The position numbers and the translations under genes are program-made. Below the pieces are notes generated by a model, which was not told where the DNA came from, ran no database searches, and saw only the letters and a list, made by a program, of their open reading frames with translations. DNA of 64,000 bases from Closterium sp. NIES-65 (taxonomy: Eukaryota; Streptophyta; Zygnematophyceae; Desmidiales; Closteriaceae), in assembly GCA_948144175.1 (NCBI GenBank), contig CANXME010002316.1:186001-250000 (forward strand), given 5' to 3'. Position 1 is the first letter of the stretch, and the number at the start of each line of letters is the position of its first letter. Of the stretch, positions 10,901 through 22,521 are shown piece after piece.

Positions 10901-11400
10901 ACGGATAGTGGTGCCAGAGGACCGATGAGTGGGTGAGTGACCCACAGTCGCACGACATAGCAGCTATATAACCTGACATGACCTGACCTGACCTAGTATG
11001 GTGGGACCTAGTGTGTAGTGAGTACAGACCAGAGCACGGCTCCCTATGGAGTGGCCAGAGGGGCCCCAATGACACCAATTGTTCAGGAGGCAACAGGCTC
11101 GTCCAGTGGGAAAGTAGTAACTATACCTAGGTCGAAGAGGTGACTAACACTAACCAGGTTCCTGGAGAACGAGGGGGTATAGTAACCTGTGAGAAACCAA
11201 GAGGGAGCCGCCAGACAAAGGAGAGTGGTGGTGATATGGGCAACTACAGGTCCCACGGAAGGGTCAGCCAAGGCGAAAAAAACAGCTGGACGTTCCAGAG
11301 TCTAGGGTGAAAGAAAGTTGTGCAGTCTGTAAGGTCGCACCCGAGCCAGCGACAAAGGCTGGTGCTAGACTTGTGGTAGTTGCAGCTCCCACACAAAGAC
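7956..11400 (-). pseudogene. pol: Family F copia gag-pol, heavily decayed
   Basis: Read on the minus strand from high to low coordinates. A protease-linker block has ADPSVGPVV and FSRNLVSVSHL (11083-11271). A gag-pre-integrase block has SGLPGSRPLNRSP and CTPYVEGQQRAAPHS (10755-11000). Integrase core follows in broken frames (10430-10730), then the integrase C-terminal part with DPNKLSARTLACIFFGFP and FFSSLDVTFDES (9916-10319). Next is a Pro/Gly/Gln-rich spacer (9049-9885). The RT N-terminus has YADAVPPYRANVVSGMWLYKV (8453-8560), and the RT fingers have KERYVARGFSHQDG and LRRPPGFTSSFPAGT (8189-8431). A last piece has FATPDRHALSSVKKELQ (about 8075-8150). Between the last two pieces roughly 60 residues, including the YVDD region, are missing, and RNase H is absent. 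Stops and frame changes are frequent. It is inert and among the oldest copies here. Confidence 0.82.
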
Positions 11401-11640
11401 CCTCAAAGGTGCCTGGAGTGGAAAATACATACGCATCAAGACTGGAAACACAGGCCTCTACTCGTGCAGGTTGGCAAGGTCCTAGATCAAGTAGGTAAGA
11501 CTCAACTAGTGCAGTAGTACATTGGTGAAGACACGAGGGTCGAAACGCTCACGGTGGAGGTCGTCGAGGCGACGGTAGCGGTAGAATGCAGAGTCGTCAA
11601 GACTCCAGCAGGTAGAGGCAGCACCACAGCCTATCAGAGG
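11401..11640 (-). other. Unassigned DNA between F protease block and repeat array
   Basis: Position within F predicts gag sequence here, but I cannot recognise a knuckle or a gag motif in any frame. It is probably the decayed gag of F. Confidence 0.35.
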
Positions 11641-11840
11641 CTAGTACCCGCAGGGGCAGACGTCTCGCCCACTACTAGCTGAGCCACTGCTGAAGGCGCC
11701 ACACTTTGGACCTGCACATCCCCACTGCCGTGAGTGTTGCACCTGGTCCTGCTGCTGTAGTACCCTAGAATACGCCATGTGAGGAGCTAGAAACGGCGGG
11801 TGGTTCTGGCAGGTGTGGGGGGGATTCAAGAGCGGGTGTT

Positions 11841-11855
11841 GGGGGGGGGGGGGGG
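11841..11855 (+). repeat. Run of 15 G
   Basis: Fifteen consecutive G are followed by A and six more G, inside a G-rich stretch at 11815-11875. It may form a quadruplex and is a likely site of length error in sequencing. Confidence 0.85.
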
Positions 11856-11887
11856 AGGGGGGCTGGAGGGCGGTGTCTTACTGGTGA

Positions 11888-12430
11888 GCCTAAGTTGCTG
11901 ATGGTGCTGCTGGTGGCAGCCTAAGCTGTAGTTGGTTCTGCCGGGGGCAGCCTAGGCTGCTGCTGGTGCGCTGGGATCGCCCTATGCTGCTGCTGGTTCT
12001 GCTTGGGTAGCCAATTCTGCTGCTGGTTTTGCTAGGGGTATGCTGCTGTTGGTTCTGCTGGGGGCGGCCTATGCTGCTGCTGGTTCTTCTGGAGGCAGCC
12101 TATGCTGCTGCTAATGCTGGTTCTGCTGGGGGCAGCCTTTGCTACTGCTGCTTCTGCTGGGGGCAGCCTAACCTACTGCTAGTTCTGCTAGGGGCAGCCT
12201 AACCTGCTGCTGGTTCTGCTGGGGGCAGCCTAAGCTGCTGTTGGTGCTACTGGTGGCAGTCTAGGCTGCTGCTAGTGCGCTAGCAGCAGTAGAAGCTGCT
12301 GCTGGTGCTACTAGTAGTAGACTGGGCTACTGCTAGTGCATTGGCGGTAGTGGGAGCTGCAGCTGGTGCTAATGGTGGCAGTCTAGGCTGCTGCTAGAGC
12401 ACTGGCAGCAGGTCTGGTAGCTCGTGGAGA
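11888..12430 (+). repeat. Degenerate GC-rich tandem repeat, about 28-bp unit
   Basis: The array repeats variants of GCTGCTGCTGGTTCTGCTGG followed by GGGCAGCCTA. Unit length varies by multiples of three or close to it, and some copies have decayed to GCTGCTGCTAGTGCGCTGG. In one plus frame it would read Ala/Gly/Ser-rich. In related copia elements such arrays code for low-complexity spacers, but no frame is open across this one. It lies between the F remnant and the GC-rich leader-like DNA at 12431-12956. Confidence 0.7.
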
Positions 12431-12956
12431 GGCGGGTTTCAGCATGGGCGGCGACTTTGATAGCGGATGAGGCAGGTAACTGGTATGGTAGCTCGTGGGG
12501 AGGCGGGTTTCAGGTGTGGGGCAGCGGGTTTCAGATGTGGGGCGTTGAGTTTATGGTGGGGCGGCAGTTTTAGGTGGGGCCGCGGTTTCAGGTGGTGGGC
12601 CGGTCAAGGTAGCAGGCGACAAGTGAGGAAGGGCACGGCTAACGGGCTCTAACTTGCTCGCGGCTGCTGCTGCGAGTGTATGCGCCCGCAGTATACGTGC
12701 GCGCGGCTGCATGTGCGGCTAATGCTGAGCGTGCAGCTATGTACGACCGTCTGCTGCGTACTAGCGGGCTGGCGGGCAACGCGTGGGAAAAAAACGAGTG
12801 GGGCGCAAGGCAAAAACGAGTGACGCGTGGGGCAAAATGGGTCACGCGCGGGGCAGAAACGAGTGACACGCAGGGGCGATAGGGGTGCGATATAGATAGG
12901 CGCAACGGGGTAGGCGCTTCGGGCTACATGGCACTACGGGAACGGGCGGGGGACAG
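12431..12956. repeat. GC-rich, locally repetitive DNA, probably F leader region
   Basis: Holds degenerate 20-25-bp repeats: GGTTTCAG..GGGGC words at 12425-12600, and GAGTGACGCGTGGGGCAAAA-type units at 12790-12875. On the minus strand these resemble the GC-rich leaders of G1 and H. I therefore infer that this is the 5' leader side of element F. It is cut at 12957 by the A7 LTR. No gene is recognised. Confidence 0.4.
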
Positions 12957-14051
12957 TGTTGGTATAAGGGCCTAATAAACTCAAGCAATTAAAAGACTTA
13001 ATCAAACTTTAAACCTCTCCTCGGGGTCACCTCCAAGGGTCCTTGGGTGCATGGTACAAGACCAGCCCCTATCCTCGGGTCCGAGTTTGTAGAGAGAGGG
13101 ATCAAGTGGGACTTAGTCAAAACAGCAAGAGTACCTTGAACGTCGCGCAGCGTATCGTGCAGACCGTCGATCAGATTCAGCTGACAAATTTCTATATCGA
13201 AGCTCGCTCCAAGAGCTTTAAAATGAACCAAGTTGCCTTGCAAAAAGTTCCGCCATTACGAAGTTATGGCTCAGACAGCGTTTGCCTAGTGTTGGAGTGC
13301 TAGCGTACTAGCGTTAACTCGGGTAGCATTCCGCCGTCGCACCGTGTAGAAACGAAATTCCAAGAAGGGAGGAATTTGCTTGAATCAAATTTACTAAATT
13401 CAGGTACAAACAAAGAAGAAATAAACAGTTATAGCTAACAAGGACCTTGGGAATCAACCTGGGAACAACCAGGGATGATCCCAAATAATTCCAAGCAACA
13501 GAACCAACCTGGCTGGACAAAACAGCAGGTGGTAGGTTGGTAAACAACCTCTCGTTCTGTTTTTCCAACCTGGGAAAACAACAACCAGGTTCAGGTCCTA
13601 AAAACAGAACCTGTTTCGTCTTTGCCCAACCAGCCAAAAACTGGTTCCGCTGGTTTCCCCTGGCCCTGTAGCATGCAGATACAGACAAACAACATCCAAC
13701 CTTCACCTAAATTGTACTCCTATATTGCCTGCCCTTCTACACTATAGTCAAACAAACAAAACAGTACAATTTCGAGTTGGATATAACTGAATCTGCACAA
13801 TCAATTAAACCGAACCGCAAAGCTTCCATCTTGAGTTTCTTTGCGAGCTCGTCCTTTCAGCTTGTACTATTCATAGCGCGTACAATGTTGTGCCAAAGCG
13901 TACAATGCGCGAGTACCTGCAAATTCTTCAAGCGAAAATTGCGAAAGCAAACAAACACACGAACATTCGATTCACATCCAAATGCATTCGCACACACATA
14001 CTCGTACAAACAGACGGCAGGATGTCGTGCAATGTGAATTTGCACCCAACA
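12957..14051 (-). repeat. Family A 3' LTR of A7
   Basis: Full-length LTR (about 1095 bp), TGTTGGTATAAGG...GCACCCAACA on the plus strand. It is followed at 14052 by CACTCCCCCTCAGCC, the complement of the family A polypurine tract, which identifies it as the 3' LTR of a minus-strand element. The left flank is GACAG. The partner 5' LTR is missing. Confidence 0.93.
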
Positions 14052-14070
14052 CACTCCCCCTCAGCCTGCC
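14052..14070 (-). promoter_or_regulatory. A7 polypurine tract
   Basis: In element sense this is GGCTGAGGGGGAGTG immediately before the 3' LTR. It is the site where plus-strand DNA synthesis is primed in LTR elements. The same tract is present in A2, A3, A4 and A5. Confidence 0.8.
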
Positions 14071-14093
14071 GGCAGAATCCCCATCATTCCATG

Positions 14094-15655
14094 CTAGTTC
14101 ATGCTCATTCCACTCATGCACATACAACGCCAATCTGGCTCATCCGCAAGCCTCTTGGTGAGGAAGTCTGCTGGCAGCTGGTGAGTCTTGATGTAGATCG
14201 GATTCACCGTCCCCCTCTTCACCTCTATACGCAGCCAGTGCCACTTGATACGCATGTGCTTGTTAAGCCCATGAAGCACAGCGTTTCTGGCCATCCTAAG
14301 AGCCCCCTTGCTATCACAAAACAGCGGCGTAGCAACCTTCTGCTCCTGGCCAATCTCCACTAACAGCCTCCTCAGCCAAATCACTTTCTTCACCCCATGG
14401 AACATCGCCATGTACTCTGATTCCACGGAAGAGAGTGCTGTCTCCGTCTTCTTCTTTGACCTCCAACTAACATGTCCTCCCCGAACTACACAGATGTATC
14501 CTCCCACAGATGAGGAATCCTCCTTCTCAGAGGCCCACGTAGCATCAGTAAAGCTTCTGAGAAACAGCTTGCCTTCTCCAAGCCGCTCCCCCTTCTCTTT
14601 CACCACCTCAAACCCTTTCTGCTTTACCTGTGCAGATGAGGAGTATTGAACTCCAATGCTTGGGTGAGAGTTCAGATACTTCACCACACGCTCAGCTGCA
14701 TCCACTTGCTCTTTTGATGGATTCTGCACCACCCTAGCCAGGTGCCCAACCGAGAAACAGATGTCGGGCCTTGTGTGAACTGCTGCATACAAGAGGCTGC
14801 CCACCAAGGACTGAAATTGCTGCTGCTCCTCGGCTTCAACCCCTTTATCCTGTGCTAATGCCTCCTCCATGCTAGTTGGTTCCTCTGGTGCAGGGGCAAG
14901 AAAATAGTAAACAGGTTCATCTTCCTCATCCGGGTCATAGCCATGAGGTAGAATCAGCAATGCCTCCTCTGTCCCAAGCTGCTGTTCTGCTATATCAGCT
15001 CCTGCAGTCAATTTCTTAGTAGCCATACGTCTACGTCCAGGCCTGGAGACGGGTGTCTCCCATCCCTTCATAACAACACCCTTCGGCTTCTTAGTTTTCA
15101 CCTGCTGCTGCTCTCCTCCCTCGGATCCAGCAGCTCCACTAGTGCTAGTCTCCACATCATTTTCTCCACCAGCAGATGCCTCCTGTACCTTTTCTCCATC
15201 ACCACCCTCTGCAGCTACCTGCTCTCCCTCCTCCCACACACTAGGAGTCAGGTCCAGCTGCATGGTGATCTGCTCCATCTGCTGGGACACCCTGGCCTCC
15301 GGCTGTTTCTCCCAGCTCCCATACATCATGCCCTCAACAAACTTCACATCCCTGCTGTCAAACAACACACCTTTGGATGATTCCCACAGCAGCCATCCCT
15401 TGCTCTCAGCAGCCAGCCGCGATTGCACACACCAGATTGCACTTGCCCCCAACTTACTGCGGTAGGTCTTGGGGACGTGGGCGACTGCCATGCAACCGAG
15501 CCCTCAGCATGTCCACTGGCGGCTTCCTCCCAAGCCACCTCTCCAACGGCACCCACGAGTCATCCCCAACATTTGTGAGTACCCTGTTCCTAGCGACGGT
15601 GGCGTGCCGAACACCATGGGGCCACATCGAGTTGCCCAGCCCAGATTCTATGACC
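14094..15655 (-). pseudogene. pol: A7 pol remnant lacking reverse transcriptase
   Basis: On the minus strand this carries the end of family A integrase (VARNRVLT, RWLGRKPPVDML, MAVAHVPKTYR), the acidic/Gln-rich connector (PHGYDPDEEDEP) and then a junction SMEEALAQDKGVEAEEQQ at about 14850-14880. In A4 the two sides of that junction are about 850 bp apart, so nearly the whole RT domain, YVDD included, has been deleted in frame. RNase H follows intact in outline (FTDATWASEKED, VESEYMAM, FCDSKGAL) to the stop at 14094. A 2-bp loss near 15494 (GAGCCCTC against GAACACCCTC in A2) shifts frame upstream. At 15655 it is cut by the A8 LTR. It could not act alone. Confidence 0.9.
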
Positions 15656-16727
15656 TGTTGGGTGCAAATTCACATTGCACGACATCCTGCCGTTTGTTTG
15701 TACGAGTATGCGTGTGCGAATGCATTTGTGTATGAATGGAATGTTCGTGTGTTTGTTTGCTTTCGCAATTTTCGCTTGAAGCATTTGCAGCTACTCATGC
15801 ATTAAGCGCTTTGGCATAACATTGTACGCGCTATGAACAGTACAAGCAGAAAGGACGAGCTCGCAAAGGAACCCAAGATGGAAGCTTTGCGGTTCGGCTT
15901 ACTTGATTGCGCAGATTTAGTTCTATCCAACTTGAAATTGTACTGTTTTATTTGGTTCACTATAGTGTAGCAAGACAGGCACTATAGGGGTACAATTTAG
16001 GTGTATCTGCATGCTGCAGGGCCAGGGGAAACTAACGGAACCAGCATTTGGCTGGTTGGGCAAAGACAAAACAGGTTCTGTTTTTAGGACCTGAACCTGG
16101 TTGTTGTTTTCCCAGGTTGGAAAAACAGAACCAGAGGTTGTTTACCAACCTACCACCTGCTGTTTTGTCCAGCCAGGTTGGTTGTGTTGCTTGGAATTAT
16201 TTGGGATCATCTTTGGTTGTTCCCAGGTTTATTTCCAAGGTCCTTGCTTGCTAGAACTATTTTATTCCTTCTCTGTTTGTACCTGAATATAGTGAAATTG
16301 ATTCAAGCGAATTCCTTCTTTGCTGGAATTTCGTTTCTACGCGGTGCGACAGCGGAATCCTACCCGAGTCAACGCTAGTACGCTAGCACTTCAACACTAG
16401 GCAAATGCTGTCCAAGCCATAACTTCGTAATGGCAGAACTTTTCGCGAGGCAACTTGGTTCATTTTAAAGCTCTTGTAGCGAACTTCGAGATAGTATATT
16501 CTCAGCTTAATCCGATTAACGGTCTGCACGATACGCTGCGCGACGTTGAAGGTACTCTTGCTGTTTTGACTAAGTCCCTCTTCATCCCTCTCTCTACAAA
16601 CTCGGACTCGAAGATAGGGGCTGGTCTTGTACCAGGCACCCAAGGACCCTTGGAGGTGACCCCGAGGAGAGGTTTTAAGTTTGATAAAGTCTTAATAGCT
16701 TGAGTTTATTAGGCACTTACACCAACA
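15656..16727 (+). repeat. Family A 5' LTR of A8
   Basis: TGTTGGGTGC...CACTTACACCAACA, 1072 bp, slightly short because of a loss near 16003-16005. It is inserted in A7 integrase (left flank TGACC). It is followed by a primer-binding site, so it was the 5' LTR of a plus-strand element whose body is no longer adjacent. Confidence 0.93.
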
Positions 16728-16774
16728 AGCTGGTATCAGAGCTGCGTTATAGTGATCCTCGTTATAGGTAGCTA
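16728..16774 (+). promoter_or_regulatory. A8 leader with primer-binding site, cut at the gag start
   Basis: AGCTGGTATCAGAGCTGCG begins the leader. It runs to GGTAGCTA, and the next base should start the gag ATG context; instead the A2 LTR begins at 16775. A2 therefore landed exactly in the start codon region of A8. No A8 coding sequence remains in place. Confidence 0.88.
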
Positions 16775-17864
16775 TGTTGGTGTAATGGCCTAATAAACTC
16801 AAGCTATTAAGACTTTATCAAACTTAAAACCTCTCCTCGGGGTCACCTCCAAGGGTCCTTGGGTGCCTAGTACAAGACCAGCCCCTATCCTCGGGTCCGA
16901 GTTTGTAGAGAGGGATCAAGAGGGACTTAGTCAAAACAGCAAGAGTACCTTGAACGTCGCGCAGCGTATCGTGCAGACCGTTGATCGGATTAAGCTGAGA
17001 ATTTACTATATCGAAGCTCGCTCCAAGAGCTTTAAAATGAACCAAATTGCCTCGCGAAAAGTTCTGCCATTACGAAGTTATGGCTCGGACAGCGTTAGCC
17101 TAGCGTTGGAGTGCTAGCGTACTAGCGTTGACTCGGGTAGCATTCCGCCGGCGCACCGCATAGAAACGAAATTCCAGCAAGGAAGGAATTCGCTTGAATC
17201 AAATTGACTATATTCAGGTACAAACAGAGAAGGAATAAATAGCTCTAGCTAGCAAGGACCTTGGGAATCAACCTGGGAACAACCAGGGATGATCCCAAAT
17301 AATTCCAAGCAACAGAACCAACCTGGCTGGACAAAATAGCAGGTGGTAGGTTGGTGAACAACCTCTGGTTCTGTTTTTCCAACCTGGGAAAACAACAACC
17401 AGGTTCAGGTCCTTAAAACAGAACCTGTTTTGTATTTGCCCAACCAGCCAAATGCTGGTTCCGCTGGTTTCTCCTGGCCCTATAGCATGGAGATACAGAC
17501 AAACAACATCCAAACTTCACCTAAATTGTACCCATATAGTGCCTGCCCTGCTACACTATAGTGACCAAACAAAACAGTACAATTTCGAGTTGGATAGAAC
17601 TGAATCTGCGCAATGAAGTAAGCCGAACCACAAAGCTTCCATCTTGGGTTCCTTTGCGAGCTCGTCCTTTCTGCTTGTACTGTTCATAGCGCGTACAATG
17701 TTATGCCGAAGCGCACATTGTGCGAGTACCTGCAAATGCTTCAAGCGAAAATTGCGAAAGCAAATAAACACACGAACATTCCATTCATACCCAAATGCAT
17801 TCGCACACGCATACTCGTACAAACAGACGGCAGGATGTCGTGCAAAGTGAATTTGCACCCAACA
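16775..17864 (-). repeat. A2 3' LTR
   Basis: 1090-bp family A LTR with both termini present (TGTTGGTGTAATGG...GCACCCAACA). It stands head-to-head with the A8 LTR (15656-16727) with only 47 bp between them. Confidence 0.93.
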
Positions 17865-17886
17865 CACTCCCCCTCAGCCTGCCGGC
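17865..17886 (-). promoter_or_regulatory. A2 polypurine tract
   Basis: The complement of CACTCCCCCTCAGCC adjoins the 3' LTR, as in the other family A copies. Confidence 0.8.
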
Positions 17887-17906
17887 TGCATCCCCATCAT
17901 TCCATA

Positions 17907-20900
17907 CTATTTCATGCTCATTCCACTCATGCGCACACAACGCCAATGAGGCTCATCCGCAAGCCTCTTGGTGAGGAAGTCTGCTGGCTGCTGGTGAGTC
18001 TTGATGTAGATCGGATTCACCGTCCCCCTCTTCACCTCCTTACGCAGCCAGTGCCACTTGATACGCATGTGCTTATTCAGCCCATGAAGCACAGCGTTCC
18101 TGGCCATCCCAAGAGCTCCCTTGCTATCACAAAACCGCGGCGTAGCAACCTTTTGCTCCTGGCCAATCTCCTCTAACAGCCTCCTCAGCCAAATCACCTC
18201 CTTCACCCAATGAAACATTGCCATGTACTCTGACTCCACGGACGAGAGTGGTGTCTCCGTCTGCTTCTTTGACCTCCAACTAACCGGTCCTCCCCCAACT
18301 ACGCAGATGTATCCTCCCACAGATGAGGAATCCTCCTTCTCAGAGGCCCACGTAGCATCAGTAAAGCAAGTGAGAAAGAGCTTGCCTTCTCCAAGCCTCT
18401 CCCCCTTCTCTTTCAGCACCTCAACCCCGTTCTGCTTCACCTGTGCAGATGCGGAGTATTGAACTCCAATGCTTGGGTGAGAGTTCAGATACTTCACCAC
18501 ACACTCAGCTGCATCCACCTGCTCCTCTGATGGATTCTGCACCACCCTAGCCAGCTGCCCAACCGAGAAAGAGATGTCGGGCCTCGTGTGAACTGCTGCA
18601 CACAAGAGGCTGCCCACCAAGGACTGAAATTGCTGCTGCTCCTCGGCTTCAACCCCTTCATCCTCTGCAACTTTCACAAGCTTGAACTCTGCTGGCAGGG
18701 GAGTTGCAACCTTGCGCTCATTCTCAATTCCGTACTTCTCCCCAAGCTCCTTGATGAACTTCTCCTGGTGCAGCTTCAACCACCTGTGATCCAGATCCCT
18801 CTCCACGTGCATCCTGAGGTAGTACTTTACCTCCCCAAGGTTCTTGCACTTGAAGTTCTCCATCAGCTGCTGCTGCAACTTCTGGATCTCCTTCATGTTG
18901 CTGCTAAAGAGAAGAATGTCGTCCACATAGACCAGAAATAGCACCAGCTTCTCCCCCTCCCCCTTGAGAAAGAGGCTCTCATCACAACTGCTGGTCCTGA
19001 ATCCCATCTCCTCTAAAACAGCTGCCAACTTCTGGTACCAGCAGCGTGGCGCCTGCTTCAAGCCGTAGATGGACTTTTTCAGCTTGCACACCCTGCCCGT
19101 ACCATCCTCATACCCAGGTGGCTGCGTCATGAACACCTCCTCCTCTAAAATCCCGTTGAGGAATGCCGTTGATATGTCCATCTAGATAATGAACTTCCCA
19201 CTAACGGCTGCATCTGCCAACAAGACACGAAGGGTAGGGGGTTTGGCAGTGGGAGCAAAGATCTCATTGTAGTCCCGCTTCTCCTTCTGCATAAACCCCT
19301 TAGCCACCAACCTACTCTTGTAGATGGTGACCTGCCCCTTGTCGTCAGTCTTGATCCTTAGCACCCATTTGCATTGTACCGCTTTCTTTCCCTCAGGCAG
19401 CACCACTAGTTCCCAAGTCCCATTCTCCAGCAGGCTCTGGTACTCAGCATCCCTAGAAGCTAGCAATTTGTCCCTATCTGGTCCAGCTAATGCCTCCTCC
19501 ATGCTAGCTGGTTCCTCTGGTGCAGGGGCAAGAAAACAGTACGCAGGTTCATCCTCCTCATCCGGGTCATAGCCATGCGGTAGAATCAGCAATGCATCCT
19601 CAGTCCCAAGCTGCTGCTCCGCTACATCAGCTCCTGCAGTCAGCTTCTTAGTAGCCATACGGGTACGTCCTGGCCTGGAGACGGGTGTCTCCCATCCCTT
19701 CATAACGACACCCTTCGGCTTCTTAGTTTTTCCCTGCTGCTGCTCTCCTCCCTCGGATCCAGCAGCTCCACTAATGCTACCGCTAGTCTCCACACCATCA
19801 CCTCCACCAGCAGGTGCCTCTTGCACCTTCTCTTTATCACCACCCTCTGCAGCTGCCTCCTCTCCCTCCTCCCACACACTAGGAGTCAGGTCCAGCTGCA
19901 TGGTGATCTGCTCCATTTGCTGGGACACCCTGGCCTCCGGCTGTTTCTCCCAGCTCCCATACATCATGCCCTCAACAAACTTCACATCCCTGCTGTCAAA
20001 CAACACACCCTTGGAAGGTTCCCACAGCAGCTTTCCCTTGCTCTCAGCAGCCAGCCCCAAATGCACACACCAGATTGCACTCGCCCCCAACTTACTGCGG
20101 TAGGTCTTGGGGACGTGGGCGACTGCCATGCAACCGAACACCCTCAGCATGTCCACCGGCGGCTTCCTCCCAAGCCACCTCTCCAACGGCACCCACGAGT
20201 CATCCCCAACCTTTGTGAGTACCCTGTTCCTAGCGACGGTAGCGTGCCGAACAGCATGGGGCCACATCAAGTTGCCCAGCCCAGATTCTATGAGCAGCGC
20301 CCTAGCTGTCTCCAGAATTGTCCGGTTCGCCCGTTCTGCTACACCGTTGGACTGTGGGGTGTAAGCCGTGGTCAGCTCCCTCTGGATGCCCTGCTTCTTG
20401 AGCCAGGCCGTCATCTCAGCTCCAAGGAACTCACCACCCTGATCTGTCCTAATCCGCTTCACCACACACTCCGCTTGCTTCTCCACGAACGGCAGCCAAT
20501 CGTCCCGAATAGTGGAGGCGGCGTGATCTTTCTGCTTCAGCGGATATGCCCACATTAGCCTGCTCCAGTCATCCACTATGGTTAGGAAGTACCGCTCCCC
20601 CTTGTGCCCTTGCACCGGCAGCGGCCCCACCAAGTCCATGTGGACCAGCTCCAACGGCTTTTTGCTCCTGCCAGCCACACTATGGAAGGGGAAACGGGTG
20701 AACTTTGAAAGGAGGCAAATTTCACAGTTATCATCGGGTGGTTGTCCGTTCAGCTTCAAGCCCTTAACGGCTCCATCCTTCTCCAGCTGCTTCAGCAAAG
20801 GCATTGCCACATGCCCCAAACGTCGGTGTGCAGTTGCCCAATCTGTCTCCCCAGATCTGGCCGACACTTTCACACCAACCCCTCCAACGGCGTTGCACTC

Positions 20901-22475
20901 CCCCTGGGATGCAGACCCCTCTCCAGCCTGCCCCCCACCGTGCCACGCCAGCGCCGGCAGCTGCCACATAGATCTGTACACGTCCTTGCTCTCGTGCAGA
21001 TCCCAAAGCACCCGATTGCCCAGCTTCCCCTTATAGGTGCGTGCCCCATCCGTGCTAGGGCTCACCCCAGACTTGCCAAGCTTACGGAGGGAGATGAGGT
21101 TGGCCTTGAGTTCAGGAACAAGAAGAACGTCGTGCAGCACCACCGGCTTGCCATCCGCTCCCTTAAACGCAGCTCGTCCCGCACCAGCCACCTTCAGCGC
21201 GTGTCCAGAGGCGGAGCACACCTCGTTGATCGGAGCAGCTCGTACGTCGTCCAGCAGGTCCTTGCGCGGCGTCATTGTCCAAGCAGCGCCTGTGTCCAAC
21301 ACCCAATAGTCCAGGGGGTGCAGCTCTGCTTCAGCCTTAGCAGATGCGTCTCCTTGCTCCCCCTTGTCTCCCATATGGAAGAATTGGCCCGCGGTGCGCT
21401 CCTTTTTCTTTTCCGCACCGCCGTTGCCCTTCGGGTTGTTGTCGGACGAATCAGCGACCATGTTGGCGCCGTTTTTCTGATTCCTCCGCGCGCCGCCATC
21501 CTGGTGACGATTCTGGGGGTTCCACTCATCGTGTTTCTTATAGCACAAAAACCAGGGGTGCCCTTCCTTCTCACAATACCAGCAACTTCCTTTCATTTTG
21601 CCACCAGCACCCGACTTGCCCCCACGTCCAGATTTCGCACCGCGACCCCAACCGGTACCTCCTTGTTGGTCGTTGGAGTCGTCGTCTTTCTTTGCACCGC
21701 GTCCAGCACCACCGAAGCCACGTCCTTTGCCACGTCGGCTCCCTTGCATCCCGTACCCGCTGCTGCCGTCGTCTCCACCCCTCAGTTGGCGGCGACGGAA
21801 GTCCTCCTCCAGAATCTTCGTCCGCACCCACTCGAGCGTCCACAAGCTCTGGTTGTGCGGCAGGCTCAATCCGCTCGTGAATTGAAGCCACGATTCCGGC
21901 AGCAGCGAGAGCATCTTCAGGCACTTGGTCTGCTCTGGGTAGGTCGCCAACTTCGCGTAGAGATCACGCATCTTGTCCAGGATAGGTTGCACCGGCTCTC
22001 CCTCGCTTAGGCGCAACGCGGACAGCTCCCTCTCCATCATGACCGTCGCAGCGACGGAGGTAGGGGCGTGTAGCTCCTTCAACACCGTCCACGCCTTCGG
22101 ACTGCACTCAACCTCCGGCAGCAGGTGCATGACGTGGTGACGCTGGTTCTGCTCCAAACTCTGCGACATCAAGTAGTAGCCAGCCGAGGCGCGCTCGTCC
22201 CAATCTTCCTGAAGGGCGGGGTCACTCGGTCTAGGCTCCTCCCCAATCATTAGTTTCAGCAATCCGATCTGACGGAAATAAAGTTGCATTTTCCAGGCCC
22301 AATCATCATAGCCCTCACCATTGAACTTCTCGACGGTGAAGTTTTTCAGCACCTCCTTGATCAGCGAGCCCTGGCTTGTTCGCGCTCCCCTTGGCGCAAA
22401 AACACCAGAATCATGGCTGCCGCTACGATCTTGGGCTGAAGATTCACCAGCTACCGCCGAGGTGTTCCCCGCCAT
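17907..22475 (-). pseudogene. gag-pol: A2 gag-pol, one in-frame TAG
   Basis: Two open stretches in the same frame (22475-19182, 1097 codons; 19181-17907, 424 codons) are separated by a single TAG at 19182-19184, where A4 and A5 have CAG in RT (FIIQ). Domains in order: gag, knuckle CWYCEKEGHPWFLC, protease VLDTGAAWT, HHCC (AHRRLGHVAM ... CEIC), integrase core (HMDLVG, RTDQGGEF, VAERANRTILE), RT with YVDDILLF, and RNase H (FTDATWAS, VESEYMAM, FCDSKGAL). A 9-bp in-frame loss in gag removes three residues before TYPEQ. A G-to-R change in RT (YYLRMHVERD) is shared with A3. If the TAG were read through, a polyprotein of about 1522 residues would result. The protein would normally form the particle and carry out reverse transcription and integration. 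Confidence 0.93.
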
Positions 22476-22521
22476 AGCTACCTATATCGAGGATCACTAA
22501 AACGCAGCTCTGATACCAGCA
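22476..22521 (-). promoter_or_regulatory. A2 leader with primer-binding site
   Basis: On the minus strand TGGTATCAGAGCTGCG follows the LTR end after a short spacer, and the gag ATG is at 22475. The spacer base beside the LTR differs slightly from other copies (CAGCATG against CAGCTTG on the plus strand). Confidence 0.85.

Noticed and set aside
20742-22010. Long antisense ORF (about 400 codons) over gag, recurring at 25065-26315, 38965-40176 and, shorter, 49041-49931
   Set aside because: It mirrors the sense gag codons in a GC-rich frame, has no motif and varies in length among copies with sense-strand changes. Recurrence follows from recent common origin, not from coding selection.
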